This document shows positions 29,569 to 38,344 of a stretch of DNA of 64,000 bases, piece after piece. The DNA is taken from contig CAWHOW010000026.1 of the NCBI GenBank assembly GCA_963831005.1, positions 248,001 to 312,000 of the forward strand, written 5' to 3'. The notes beneath the pieces were generated by a model that did not search any database, was not told the DNA's origin, and was given only the letters and a program-made list of their open reading frames with translations. The stretch is from CAWHOW01 sp963831005 (GTDB lineage: Bacteria > Bacteroidota > Bacteroidia > Bacteroidales > CG2-30-32-10). Each line of letters opens with the position of its first letter. Position 1 is the stretch's first letter. Position numbers and translations under genes: made by a program.

Positions 29569-30261
29569 CTATTTGGATAGCAGCTTAAATCCTACGCCAT
29601 GAACATTGAGTAATTCAATGCTTGGATCGTCTTTCAGATATTTTCTTAACTTAGCAATATACACATCCATGCTGCGGGCATTAAAATAGCTGTCGTTATT
29701 CCAAACCCTGTTAAGCGCAATAGTTCTGTCGAGAACAGAATTCATATTTTCACATAATATTTTCAGAAGGTCAGCTTCTTTGGAAGTAAGCTTTTGGGTA
29801 TTCTTCCCAATGGTAAGTGTTTGATGAGCATGATCGAATAAATATGCACCCAATTTAAAAACTGACTGGTCAATAGTAATATCAGTATCTGCCCTACGAA
29901 GAATTGCTTTAATCCTAAGCAATAATTCTTCCATGCTGAAAGGCTTGGTAAGGTAATCATCAGCGCCAAGCTGCAATCCTTCTATCCTATCCTCTTGCAT
30001 TGATTTTGCCGTAAGAAAAAGTATAGGGATCTTTTTATCAGTTTTGCGAATATCTTTTGCAATAGTGAAACCGTCTTTAATAGGCATCATCACATCAAGA
30101 ATGCAGAAATCAAATTTTTCTTTCACATAAGCATCCCAGGCTTCCTTACCATTGATGAATAGTTTAGTAGGGTAACCTTTCGCTTCAAGGTAAGCTTTTA
30201 GTATAGTTCCAAGATTATGGTCATCTTCGGCAAGCAGGATTTTTACTTCTTTGTTTTCCAT
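29569..30261 (-). CDS. OmpR-family response regulator (RprY-like)
   Basis: The 230-residue regulator has a receiver domain (acidic pair at 13-14, phosphoacceptor Asp56 in CILDVMMP, switch Thr in FLTAKS, Lys in TKPFS) and a C-terminal winged-helix domain of OmpR type (about 130-228; LTSKEADLLKILCENMN, VYIAKLRKYL). It lies directly after a histidine kinase on the same strand, 5 bp apart. The pair closely resembles the Bacteroidetes RprX/RprY two-component system in layout and motifs. Targets cannot be read from the window. Confidence 0.93.
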   Translation of the reverse strand: MENKEVKILLAEDDHNLGTILKAYLEAKGYPTKLFINGKEAWDAYVKEKFDFCILDVMMPIKDGFTIAKDIRKTDKKIPILFLTAKSMQEDRIEGLQLGADDYLTKPFSMEELLLRIKAILRRADTDITIDQSVFKLGAYLFDHAHQTLTIGKNTQKLTSKEADLLKILCENMNSVLDRTIALNRVWNNDSYFNARSMDVYIAKLRKYLKDDPSIELLNVHGVGFKLLSK

Positions 30262-30266
30262 ATTTA

Positions 30267-31913
30267 TTAAGTGTTTGATTCGGCAAAAGGCAAATATACG
30301 GTAAATTTTGAACCTTTTTTAAGTTCACTTTCCACATCCACGTTCCCATTATGCATCTCCACTATGGTCTTTACATAACTTAAACCAAGGCCAAAACCTT
30401 TCACATTATGAACATTCCCTGTGGGCACTCTGTAAAGTTTATCAAATATCTTCTTCAGGTTGGTATGACTTATTCCAATCCCATTATCCGCAATTGAAAT
30501 ATATATACCTCTTTCATTATTTTCTGTGGCAATAATGATGTATGGGTTTTCGGGCGAATATTTATTGGCATTATCAACCAGATTATATATTACATTTGTA
30601 ATATGAACCCTGTCGGCATTGATAATACAGTCTGAAGCATTTAATTCCGTAACAATTTTCCCATTCTTAGCATCAACCTGCAAATGAATATTCTTAATAA
30701 CTTCTTTGATTACATAATGAATATCCATTGGCTCTTTTCTCAATTTTATTTGTCCTTTCTCGAGAACGGCAGTCTGCAGAATTTTTTCCGCCATCACACC
30801 TAATCGCTTATTTTCGTCATCAATAACATGCAGATAATTTTTAACAAGATTCTCCGGTTTAGAAATGTCGTCATCATTTAAGGCCTGGCATGCAAGAGAA
30901 ATTGTTGAAATTGGAGTTTTAAATTCATGAGTCATATTATTGATGAAATCATTCTTCATCTCTGATAATCTTTTCTGCTTAATAATAGTTCTGATAGTGT
31001 AAATAAAAGAAAGAATTATGCAGATGATCAACATTGCAGCAATGAAAAGCATCAACCATGTTTGTGTAAATAAATAAGTCTCTTTCTTTGGAAAATAAAT
31101 CAAAAGATATTCCGGCGTGCGGTATAAATCGCTGGGGAAAAGATTGAATGAAATACTTTTCTCCATCAGCTCCTTATGATATTTCCCTGTCTTTTCAAGA
31201 ACCAGATCGTTTTTTATGGGACTATATATTCCATATTCGAACTCGGTATGAATTCCTTTATTTATTAGTTCTGTTTTTATTAATGAATCCAGTTTTGATG
31301 GGTTTACGCTTTCTTCAACCGACCTGTCGTTTTGATTATTAAACATTTCCTCGAAAACATCATTTACGAGGAAGGATTTTTTCATGAATTTTTCAATCTT
31401 ATCGCTAATGCTGTCAAAACGATTGGAGGGGTAATAATACTCAGGAACAGATACAGGCCTTACTTCACTTCTGAATTTATTCTTTTTAAGTGAATCTTTC
31501 CCTTTCACCACCACCACGCTGGAATCAACACGCCTTATAATATTACCCGGAATTGTCTCGGCATATTCTACGGTAACTCGTTTACTGGTATAATTAATAT
31601 ATGAAGCTTTCTGTACATTGAAATCATAAGCCATAGATTCCATTTCCTTGGTGAACATATTGTGAATGGAGTCGATGGTTGAATACATGGAAGTGTTCGG
31701 GCGTCCTTTATTTATCCTGTTTTTAATACGGTCGGCTACTTCAAGTTTCTCAAGTTTATAGATCACATTTGTTACAGCTTCGTTCACACTCCTGTCGAAA
31801 TTGGCTTCTTTAACGGCAAGGGCGTTCTTTATCCAGTAAAGCTGTATGCTCACCAAGCCAACCAAAGCAAGAGTAATAAGGATGATTATTAATACAATAA
31901 CTTTCCTGTTCAT
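30267..31913 (-). CDS. Sensor histidine kinase (RprX-like)
   Basis: The 548-residue kinase has two membrane helices (about 6-27 and 285-308) flanking a periplasmic domain of about 255 residues without a recognised fold. The cytoplasmic part has a HisKA domain with phosphoacceptor His in NMTHEFKTPIST and a full HATPase domain (NLVDNANKYS, ADNGIGIS, GFGLGLSYV). It phosphorylates the OmpR-type regulator encoded 5 bp downstream; the two form an operon. The cue is unknown; RprX-type kinases of Bacteroidetes are linked to envelope and redox stress. Confidence 0.93.
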   Translation of the reverse strand: MNRKVIVLIIILITLALVGLVSIQLYWIKNALAVKEANFDRSVNEAVTNVIYKLEKLEVADRIKNRINKGRPNTSMYSTIDSIHNMFTKEMESMAYDFNVQKASYINYTSKRVTVEYAETIPGNIIRRVDSSVVVVKGKDSLKKNKFRSEVRPVSVPEYYYPSNRFDSISDKIEKFMKKSFLVNDVFEEMFNNQNDRSVEESVNPSKLDSLIKTELINKGIHTEFEYGIYSPIKNDLVLEKTGKYHKELMEKSISFNLFPSDLYRTPEYLLIYFPKKETYLFTQTWLMLFIAAMLIICIILSFIYTIRTIIKQKRLSEMKNDFINNMTHEFKTPISTISLACQALNDDDISKPENLVKNYLHVIDDENKRLGVMAEKILQTAVLEKGQIKLRKEPMDIHYVIKEVIKNIHLQVDAKNGKIVTELNASDCIINADRVHITNVIYNLVDNANKYSPENPYIIIATENNERGIYISIADNGIGISHTNLKKIFDKLYRVPTGNVHNVKGFGLGLSYVKTIVEMHNGNVDVESELKKGSKFTVYLPFAESNT

Positions 31914-32093
31914 AAAACAAAATTACTGTTAATACGCTTCAACTGCCCGACAATATTGGCCTTTAACATATTTTAACTTTTGTTAACGTCCTTTAACATC
32001 TATAACTATTAAGCTATAGTAAATTTACAAAGCGAAAATTTGAATAATGGCTTAATATAATTTGTGTGTTTTTTGGGATTATTAATTTGTAAG

Positions 32094-32129
32094 AAAAAGA
32101 GTGAGGCCTTCTTCACTCTTTTTCTTTTT
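32094..32129 (+). terminator. Hairpin with U-tract just before the TMTC-like gene
   Basis: AAAAAGAGTGA (32094-32104) pairs with TCACTCTTTTT (32113-32123) over an 8-base loop and is followed by CTTTTTT. No plus-strand gene ends here, so it is either an attenuator of the following gene or the end of an unseen short transcript starting between 31914 and 32090. It would not terminate the divergent kinase gene. Confidence 0.55.
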
Positions 32130-32154
32130 TAAAAAGAATTACTTTTGTAGCCTC

Positions 32155-33936
32155 ATGGCAAAGCAAGTAATAGCAAAGACTAAAAAAAATATTATCCAGC
32201 CTACCGCACCTGTCAGGAAAAAAAATTATCTTTTTCTTTTTATCATCATCTGCTGTGTAATAACGTTTGTAAGCTATCTCCCTTCATTATTTAACCAGGC
32301 AGATATCTGGGACGATTATTATTATCTTTCCATAAATCCTTTGATCAAGAGCTTGTCATGGCATAATATTAAGGAAATGTTTTCAACGCCTTACCTTGCC
32401 AATTACCAGCCACTGACCATTATTTCATACGCTTTCGAATATCAGTTTTTCAAACTTACTACCTGGGTATATCATTTTGACAATATCATTATTCATCTAC
32501 TGAATACAGCATTGCTGTTCTGGTTCGTGAATAAGCTTACATCAAAACTACCTGTTGCTTTTATTACTGCATTATTATTCGGTATTCACCCGTTGCATGT
32601 AGAATCGGTAACATGGGTATCCGAAAGAAAAGACGTGCTATACGCCTTTTTCTTTATACTAGGAATGATGACGTACCTGAAATACACAGTAGCAAAAGAA
32701 AAGAAATATTACATCTTCACATTAGTGTTATTCGTATTCTCATGCCTGTCGAAAGGCATGGCTGTTACGTTTTCGGCAATACTTATATTAATTGACTATT
32801 TAAGATACAAAGAATTCAAGCTAAAAATGCTGCTTGATAAAATTCCTTTCTTTATCATTTCAATCATATTCGGAATCATTACTATTAAAGCGCAGAAAGA
32901 AGGAGGCGCTGTTGCTTTTGCAACAAATGTACTTTATACATTATCGGACAGGTTTTTCTTTGCCAACTACAGCCTGTTCTTCTACATATATAAAATGTTC
33001 GTTCCCATTCACCTTTCGGGGCTTTATCCTTATCCGCAAAACATGGGAGTGCCTTTACCTATATTGTATTATATATCACCCATAGTTAATGCATTATTTT
33101 TTGCCTGCATCATTTATTGTATCAGGCGTTCAAAGCAGGTAATTTTCGGAAGCTTGTTCTTCCTGATAAGCATATTTCCTGTTCTGCAGATCATGTCAAT
33201 AGGAGCAGCCATCTCGGCCGACCGTTACTTTTATGTTTCTTCTATAGGCTTGTTTTTCATTGCCGGCAGTGGTTTCAATTATCTTTATGAAAATAAAAAG
33301 TATCGCTCATTGATAGTATCTATAGCTGCGGTGATTATTATGTTATTCAGCGGACTTACTTTTGCACGTACTACAATATGGAAGAACTGCGCCACTTTCT
33401 GGGGCAATGTGGCTGAAGAATATCCCAAGCTTGAACTACCTTATTTTAACAGGGCGGCGTATTACTATACAAATAAAAAGTATGATGCTGCACTGGCTGA
33501 TTTCTCAAAGGCTATAGATATATATCCTAAATATAAAGAAGCCCTGCAATGGAGGGCCGATATTTATGTTAAGAATTTGCAATACAAACAGGCTGCCGAC
33601 GACCTGCTGGTATTAACTGAAATAGACCCTAAGAACTTTGATAATTATTCCAAACTCGGTGAAATATATGGGAGATATTTGAACCAGCCTGATAAATCGC
33701 TTACTTTTCTTCTGAAAGCGTATGAATTAAAACCCGAAAACGAAGGGATAGCTACCAACCTGGGTGTGGTGTATGGCATGAAAGGCGATTACAAACAGTC
33801 CCTGCAATACTTTAAAAAAGCTTCGGATATTAATCCTTCCGATACTAACAACATTAAGAATATAGCCATTACTTATAAAATTTTAGGCGATAAGAAAATG
33901 GCTGATTATTATTATTCGAAGATAAAGCAAAAGTAA
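32155..33936 (+). CDS. Membrane protein with C-terminal TPRs (TMTC-like glycosyltransferase candidate)
   Basis: The preferred ATG at 32155 gives a protein of about 593 residues; an in-frame GTG at 32101 lies inside the preceding hairpin. About ten to eleven membrane helices occupy the first 400 residues. The first extracytoplasmic loop has an acidic DIWDD motif, where GT-C glycosyltransferases keep their catalytic Asp, and the stretch FGIHPLHVESVTWVSERKD is typical of TMTC/DUF1736-type proteins. The C-terminal 180 residues hold four or five tetratricopeptide repeats. By analogy it may transfer a sugar from a lipid carrier to exported proteins; the donor and acceptor are unknown. TACTTTTG at 32140-32147 lies only 7 bp before the ATG, hinting at a leaderless transcript. 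Confidence 0.75.
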   Translation: MAKQVIAKTKKNIIQPTAPVRKKNYLFLFIIICCVITFVSYLPSLFNQADIWDDYYYLSINPLIKSLSWHNIKEMFSTPYLANYQPLTIISYAFEYQFFKLTTWVYHFDNIIIHLLNTALLFWFVNKLTSKLPVAFITALLFGIHPLHVESVTWVSERKDVLYAFFFILGMMTYLKYTVAKEKKYYIFTLVLFVFSCLSKGMAVTFSAILILIDYLRYKEFKLKMLLDKIPFFIISIIFGIITIKAQKEGGAVAFATNVLYTLSDRFFFANYSLFFYIYKMFVPIHLSGLYPYPQNMGVPLPILYYISPIVNALFFACIIYCIRRSKQVIFGSLFFLISIFPVLQIMSIGAAISADRYFYVSSIGLFFIAGSGFNYLYENKKYRSLIVSIAAVIIMLFSGLTFARTTIWKNCATFWGNVAEEYPKLELPYFNRAAYYYTNKKYDAALADFSKAIDIYPKYKEALQWRADIYVKNLQYKQAADDLLVLTEIDPKNFDNYSKLGEIYGRYLNQPDKSLTFLLKAYELKPENEGIATNLGVVYGMKGDYKQSLQYFKKASDINPSDTNNIKNIAITYKILGDKKMADYYYSKIKQK

Positions 33937-34072
33937 ATTGGTAGTGAGTAATGAGTAGTGAGTGGTAAGTTGAATGCCGCTGCTTACAGCTTACTTCTTA
34001 AATATTTCACGCAAGGTCGCTAAGCTGTAAAGTCTTCAGGGTTCACCGTTTACTGATTACCGTTTACCTTTT
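33937..34072. repeat. Heptanucleotide-rich low-complexity DNA
   Basis: The stretch contains 7-bp-spaced words such as AGTGAGT, AATGAGT and GGTAAGT at its start, and GTTTAC/GATTACC words near 34048-34068 (GGTAAAC, GGTAATC and AGTAAAC on the other strand). It resembles short tandemly repeated heptanucleotides known from cyanobacterial and some Bacteroidetes intergenic regions. No gene is visible. Confidence 0.6.
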
Positions 34073-34470
34073 GACTGCCTCCTGCCGCTGCTTACTGCTT
34101 ACTTTTCCCAGTCTCCAGTCCTCAGTTTGCAGTCTTCAATTCTATTTTTATTTTCGTTGTTGACTGCCAATTGCCTACTGTTGACTACAAACGAAATTAT
34201 TTTTTCATCCAAAGACTGCCTCCTGCCGCTGCTTACTGCCTACTTTTCCCAGTCTCCAGTCCTCAGTTTGCAGTCTTCAATTCTATTTTTATTTTCGTTG
34301 TTGACTGCCAATTGCCTACTGTTGACTACAAACGAAATTATTTTTTCATCCAAAGACTGCCTCTTGCCGCTGCTTACTGCTTACTTTTCCCAGTCTCCAG
34401 TCCTCAGTTTGCAGTCTTCAATTCTATTTTTATTTTCGTTGTTGACTGCCAATTGCCTACTGTTGACTTC
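34073..34470. repeat. 141-bp tandem repeat, about 2.8 copies
   Basis: Units start at 34073, 34214 and 34355, each opening with GACTGCCTC(C/T)TGCCGCTG; the period is exactly 141 bp and only a few bases differ. The third copy is cut short where the sequence passes into the end of the next gene. Inside each unit, 7-bp words (AGTCAAC, AGTAGGC, AATTGGC on minus) repeat, so the unit itself grew from heptanucleotides. Open frames run through on the plus strand because 141 is a multiple of three, but no credible protein is seen. Confidence 0.9.
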
Positions 34471-34478
34471 TTACTGAA

Positions 34479-36620
34479 CTACTCTTTAATAAACTTCTTA
34501 ACCGCTTTTCCGTTTTCTGTTGTTAGTGTAATAAAGTAAACGCCTTTAGCAAAGTTGCTGCAATTAATAGTTTTAGTAGCAGTCGTTGTATAAAGCAGCC
34601 TTCCGGTAATATCAGTAATCTCTATTTCTTTTATTGGTAAAGTTGTTTGTATTTGCAAATTATCGGTAACAGGATTTGGATAAATGCTTATTTCATTTGC
34701 TGGTATTAGATTATTTATACCTGTAAGATTACAGCTAATAGCTTTACTGGAAACATTTCCTGCCAGATCGAATGCCTGAATTTGATAGCAATAATTATGT
34801 CCTGATAACAACCCCTTATCAACTAAAGGGCTTTGGAAAATATCATGTAGTGCAACAGTATCAGTTCCAAGTATGCGCCAAATGTGGTATCCGGCAACGC
34901 CTATGTTGTCAGTGCTGGCAATCCATTTTACTGTATCCCTTGTAGCATAAATGCTGTTCAGAACAGTTAAATTTGTCGGAGTGGTGGGCGCAGTTACATC
35001 TGCTGGCTTAACAATTTTGCTATGGTAAAGATACCCGTAAACAGTGTATACTGCTCCGGTAAGGCTGTCTTTAGCTCCTCCATTCTCAACACTAAATACT
35101 GCACTAGGTGATAATGTACCACATGATGTAGATGTACCGCCGCAATCTCCTATTACACTATTAGCAGTACTCCATTGCATGTACGACGACCATTCAGGAG
35201 TATCAAAAGGAACTATAAAGCGTAAGCCTTCATAGTTTGCCAAGGCATACAGCGCACCCAGAAATGTAGTATCAAGGCTAACCCAGAAATTATATGGCTC
35301 GCGTGCTTCCTCAATATTACCGGAAGAGTATGGAGGGTCGCTCATTAATTCCCATTCAGTATTCATTACCTTTCGCAGCCATGTTTGCGACATGGTAACA
35401 GGCAGATTCTTATTCTTTGCAATAGCTATAGAATTCAGTATGTTTTTCTGGAAATTTGCCGAACTGTCAGGACATGTATTACCCGGGGCATTGCAATTAA
35501 GTGCATGTTCAATAATAGGGAATAAATGCAGATCAAGAAAATCCAGCGGCTGGTTTACACAAGGATTAGAACCACCGCATCCTGTGCGGGTAAAGCTATT
35601 GGCAAAATCTTCATAATTGTACATCCATGGGCCAAAACCAGCGCCAACTTTCATCCCGCTTATATGTAATCTTCTTACAGCAGCCAGGGAGCTGTCAAGC
35701 ATCTGCGTTGAATTATTAACATTAGCGGTTGGCTGGTTTGTATTGCTTTGTTCGGTAGATGGCTCTTCCTGCAATATGATATAGTCGGGCTTCATTGTTT
35801 GAGCAACAACAGCGGCAGTAGCGCTTCGAGCAGCAACATAAGCAGAGAAACTTCCTATTCCCGTATAAAATGAATTCAGTGTAGGCCAGTTAGCTTGCAG
35901 GCTGTCAATCCCCGCATCCAGCGACTGGCATTCAACGATAAGTTTAAAACCCATTGATCGTATAGTATCCGCAAGATTGGTATAAAAAGTTACAAACTGG
36001 TTTTGAAGCCCTGCCTGTGCACCATCCATGAAAGGTTCGTACAGCATGGGGAACGAAACTTCTACAGCTACTGCTTTCGCGCCTATTGCCTTTATTTTTA
36101 ATAATTCAGTTTGCATGGTTGCGAAAGATGATTCAGTAGTTAAATTGGGTCCATTATTACAGTTAGAGCTTGATAATTGTGCTGTATATAGGATACTATC
36201 GTTAATTGTTCCATTCCACAGAGTGTTTATAGTATCCCTAAAATCTTTAACATCAGCTTCAAGTTGAGCATAAACCTGGGTATAGACAGATGGAACGGTA
36301 GCAGGGACAATGGTGAGAGAAAAAGGATATGGCCCTGTTGATCCATTTGAATTGGTAGCCTTAACATGCAATATTGATGTTCCCGTGGCAGTGGGCAAGC
36401 CTGATATAATAGAATCGGCCAAAGTTGCCCATGTTGGTAATCCGGATGTTATTGCCCATGTAATAGGGCCGGGACCTGTAGCTCTCAATGTGTCTTTGTA
36501 AGGCACTCCAATTGTACCTGCCGGAAGCGGGGATGTAGTGGTAATGGTTGGCTTTTGAGAATAAACTACTCTCAAGCTAATAATGGCGAGCATTACTAAT
36601 AATAATGTAATTCTCTTCAT
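34479..36620 (-). CDS. Secreted TIM-barrel-like (glycosidase-like) protein with T9SS sorting domain
   Basis: The 713-residue protein has a signal peptide (1-21), an Ig-like domain of the putative-Ig type (about 24-105), a central region of about 400 residues, a fibronectin-III-like domain (about 545-635, TAPTTPTNLTV) and a T9SS sorting domain (IYPNPVTD to KKFIKE). The central part reads like a clan GH-A TIM barrel: a strand ending in PDYIILQEEP (Glu285/Glu286 a possible acid/base), LDFLDLHLFP, and LPVTMSQTW, with a Trp-rich segment around the expected nucleophile region. It is thus probably a surface glycoside hydrolase. I could not assign a GH family and the second catalytic Glu is unproven. 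It follows the T9SS gene at 36636-37694, 15 bp apart, suggesting an operon. Confidence 0.78.
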   Translation of the reverse strand: MKRITLLLVMLAIISLRVVYSQKPTITTTSPLPAGTIGVPYKDTLRATGPGPITWAITSGLPTWATLADSIISGLPTATGTSILHVKATNSNGSTGPYPFSLTIVPATVPSVYTQVYAQLEADVKDFRDTINTLWNGTINDSILYTAQLSSSNCNNGPNLTTESSFATMQTELLKIKAIGAKAVAVEVSFPMLYEPFMDGAQAGLQNQFVTFYTNLADTIRSMGFKLIVECQSLDAGIDSLQANWPTLNSFYTGIGSFSAYVAARSATAAVVAQTMKPDYIILQEEPSTEQSNTNQPTANVNNSTQMLDSSLAAVRRLHISGMKVGAGFGPWMYNYEDFANSFTRTGCGGSNPCVNQPLDFLDLHLFPIIEHALNCNAPGNTCPDSSANFQKNILNSIAIAKNKNLPVTMSQTWLRKVMNTEWELMSDPPYSSGNIEEAREPYNFWVSLDTTFLGALYALANYEGLRFIVPFDTPEWSSYMQWSTANSVIGDCGGTSTSCGTLSPSAVFSVENGGAKDSLTGAVYTVYGYLYHSKIVKPADVTAPTTPTNLTVLNSIYATRDTVKWIASTDNIGVAGYHIWRILGTDTVALHDIFQSPLVDKGLLSGHNYCYQIQAFDLAGNVSSKAISCNLTGINNLIPANEISIYPNPVTDNLQIQTTLPIKEIEITDITGRLLYTTTATKTINCSNFAKGVYFITLTTENGKAVKKFIKE

Positions 36621-36635
36621 AGCATTTGTTTTTAA

Positions 36636-37694
36636 TTATTCTTTTATAAACTTCTTTACTTCAATTCCAATTTCCGTTTTCACTTTTACAAAATAAACTC
36701 CGCTTGGAAAAGTTGAAACATCTATGTTTGTTTTAGAACTTGTTGAGGCAAGAGTTTTAACAACCTGACCTTGCATGTTTGAAATTTCTATTACTGCTTC
36801 CTGCCTACTGCTACTGCCTACTATTTTGGGGTTTTCTATTGTTATAGTATTTGTTGCAGGGTTGGGGTAAATAGTTACTTGCTCTTTGCTATTTGCAACC
36901 TGCTCTATGCCTGTGGTCATACATCCTTCGCTAACAGATTTGGGGTTTCTATGAAACTGAACTGTTTGTGAATGGTTTGTTATATCGTCAGCAATAGTAA
37001 ATAAAGCATCTCTGTAGCTTGCATCATACCACAAATATTCTATTTGCTTATCTAGAGAGGTTGAACTAAATGCACTGCCAATAAATATAGAATCAATAGT
37101 CGTATAATGAAGGTTGATTCGGAGTGCCTGGCTATAGGTTAATCCTTCTAAGACTAATGTGCCATAAGCATCTGCAGTAAGCGTATCATACCCGGTAGAA
37201 TGAATAAAATAACTACTGCCTGATTGAAGGACTGATACCGGATTGCTGGGATAACTATCTAAATATGTAAATGGATAATATGAATTTTGCCACATTGTAG
37301 CATATGTATCTTTTAAACTGGTAGATTCAAACCCTAAAAGATAGGAGGCATTTGTTTGATTATCTACATAGGTATAGTAGCTCGAAGCAGATGCAGGCAG
37401 GCTTTGGGTACAAATATTAGCGGTAGAAAAAGTACTGAAATAAGGGGTTGAGTTTGGACTTATATACGCATTCATAGCAGAGTCCTTCTTAAGAAGCGAA
37501 GAGTATGTCCATATTTGATTAGTGCCTGCGGCACCAGGTGTAAGATAATTCCCTTGCGAGGTATCAACCGTAATTATAGTTTCTGTGTCTCCAATTATGG
37601 GTTGATTACAAAGTGTGATACTTGGAATCTGTGCAATAACACTGCTCCAGCCAATAATGGCGAGCGTAGCTAAAGTTGCAAATAGTTTTTTCAT
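36636..37694 (-). CDS. Secreted protein with T9SS sorting domain, function unknown
   Basis: The protein has 352 residues: a signal peptide (1-21), a Ser/Thr/Tyr-rich beta-type body of about 230 residues with no recognised motif, and a T9SS sorting domain (TIYPNPATN to KKFIKE). Inside the sorting domain the stretch VGSSSRQEAV is encoded by heptanucleotide-type repeat DNA (36795-36826), an apparent in-frame insertion between two conserved strands. The gene is upstream of the glycosidase-like gene on the same strand and both are probably cotranscribed. A 19-bp perfect palindrome lies in its promoter region. Confidence 0.8.
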   Translation of the reverse strand: MKKLFATLATLAIIGWSSVIAQIPSITLCNQPIIGDTETIITVDTSQGNYLTPGAAGTNQIWTYSSLLKKDSAMNAYISPNSTPYFSTFSTANICTQSLPASASSYYTYVDNQTNASYLLGFESTSLKDTYATMWQNSYYPFTYLDSYPSNPVSVLQSGSSYFIHSTGYDTLTADAYGTLVLEGLTYSQALRINLHYTTIDSIFIGSAFSSTSLDKQIEYLWYDASYRDALFTIADDITNHSQTVQFHRNPKSVSEGCMTTGIEQVANSKEQVTIYPNPATNTITIENPKIVGSSSRQEAVIEISNMQGQVVKTLASTSSKTNIDVSTFPSGVYFVKVKTEIGIEVKKFIKE

Positions 37695-37731
37695 GATTCT
37701 TCCTTTTAAAAATGAAATAATAACATTTATA

Positions 37732-37758
37732 TCCTATAACGGTTATAGGACAAAAATA
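37732..37758 (-). promoter_or_regulatory. Promoter -7 element with adjoining 19-bp perfect palindrome
   Basis: TCCTATAAC-G-GTTATAGGA at 37732-37750 is a perfect palindrome about a single G. Immediately beside it, the minus strand reads TATTTTTG at 37751-37758, a TAnnTTTG -7 element for the gene starting at 37694. The palindrome would cover the transcription start, the expected place for a repressor site. Confidence 0.5.
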
Positions 37759-37840
37759 GTAATAATATTTGTTATTGGATATTTTTTATTCATTTCTGCA
37801 TATCCTAATCAACATCTTCATATCCTTTAGTGGTTTCGGC

Positions 37841-38260
37841 AGTTGGGGATGCCGCATTTTCTGTTGTGTACGCCGCGTATCGTGTTGTGTACGTCGCGTA
37901 TCGTGTTGTGTACGCCGCATATCGTGTTGTGTACGCCGCATATCGTGTTGTGTACGCCGTGTATCGAGTTGTGTACGCCGCGTATCGTGTTGTGTACGCC
38001 GCGTATCGTGTTGTGTACGTCGCGTATCGTGTTGTGTACGCCGTGTATCGAGTTGTGTACGCCGCGTATCGTGTTGTGTACGCCGTGTATTGAGTTGTGT
38101 ACGCCGCGTATCGTAATGTGTACGCCGCGTATCGTGTTGTGTACGCCGCGTATCGAGTTGTGTACGCCGCGTATCGAGTTGTGTACGCCGTGTATCGAGT
38201 TGTGTACGTCGTGTATCGTGTTGTGTACGTCGCGTATAGAGTTGCGCAAGCGGGAAATTC
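37841..38260. repeat. 21-bp minisatellite array B
   Basis: Eighteen conserved units of exactly 21 bp fill 37862-38239 (core TTGTGTACGCCGCGTAT); one degenerate unit on each side keeps the phase. Most differences are C/T transitions at three positions and an A/T change at the unit edge. Each unit holds TACG-CCG-CGTA, a small inverted repeat. All frames on both strands are open (for example the heptapeptides IRGVHNT or RRTQHDT on minus), but the candidate starts are TTG or lie inside the terminator hairpin at 38282-38306, so coding is doubtful. The GC content is much higher than that of the flanks. Confidence 0.93.
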
Positions 38261-38274
38261 AACACGGTAATCAA

Positions 38275-38306
38275 CAAAAAAACTCCCGCTGGTGGTTTGC
38301 GGGAGT
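38275..38306 (-). terminator. Terminator of the 276-residue orphan gene
   Basis: On the minus strand ACTCCCGC (38299-38306) pairs with GCGGGAGT (38282-38289) over a 9-base loop and is followed by seven Ts (38275-38281). It lies 39 bp after the stop at 38345. Confidence 0.88.
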
Positions 38307-38344
38307 ATGAAAATAGCATAAGAATTATGCCTTGCAGGAAATGT

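Noticed and set aside
34127..34539. Plus-strand frames through the 141-bp repeat
   Set aside because: The period is a multiple of three, so open frames are expected. The peptides have no starts or signals that look real and overlap the end of a true gene on the other strand.
37786..38319. A 177-residue open frame of RRTQHDT heptapeptides
   Set aside because: Its start lies inside the terminator hairpin of the upstream gene (38275-38306), and every frame is open because the unit length is a multiple of three. I list the DNA repeat, not a gene.
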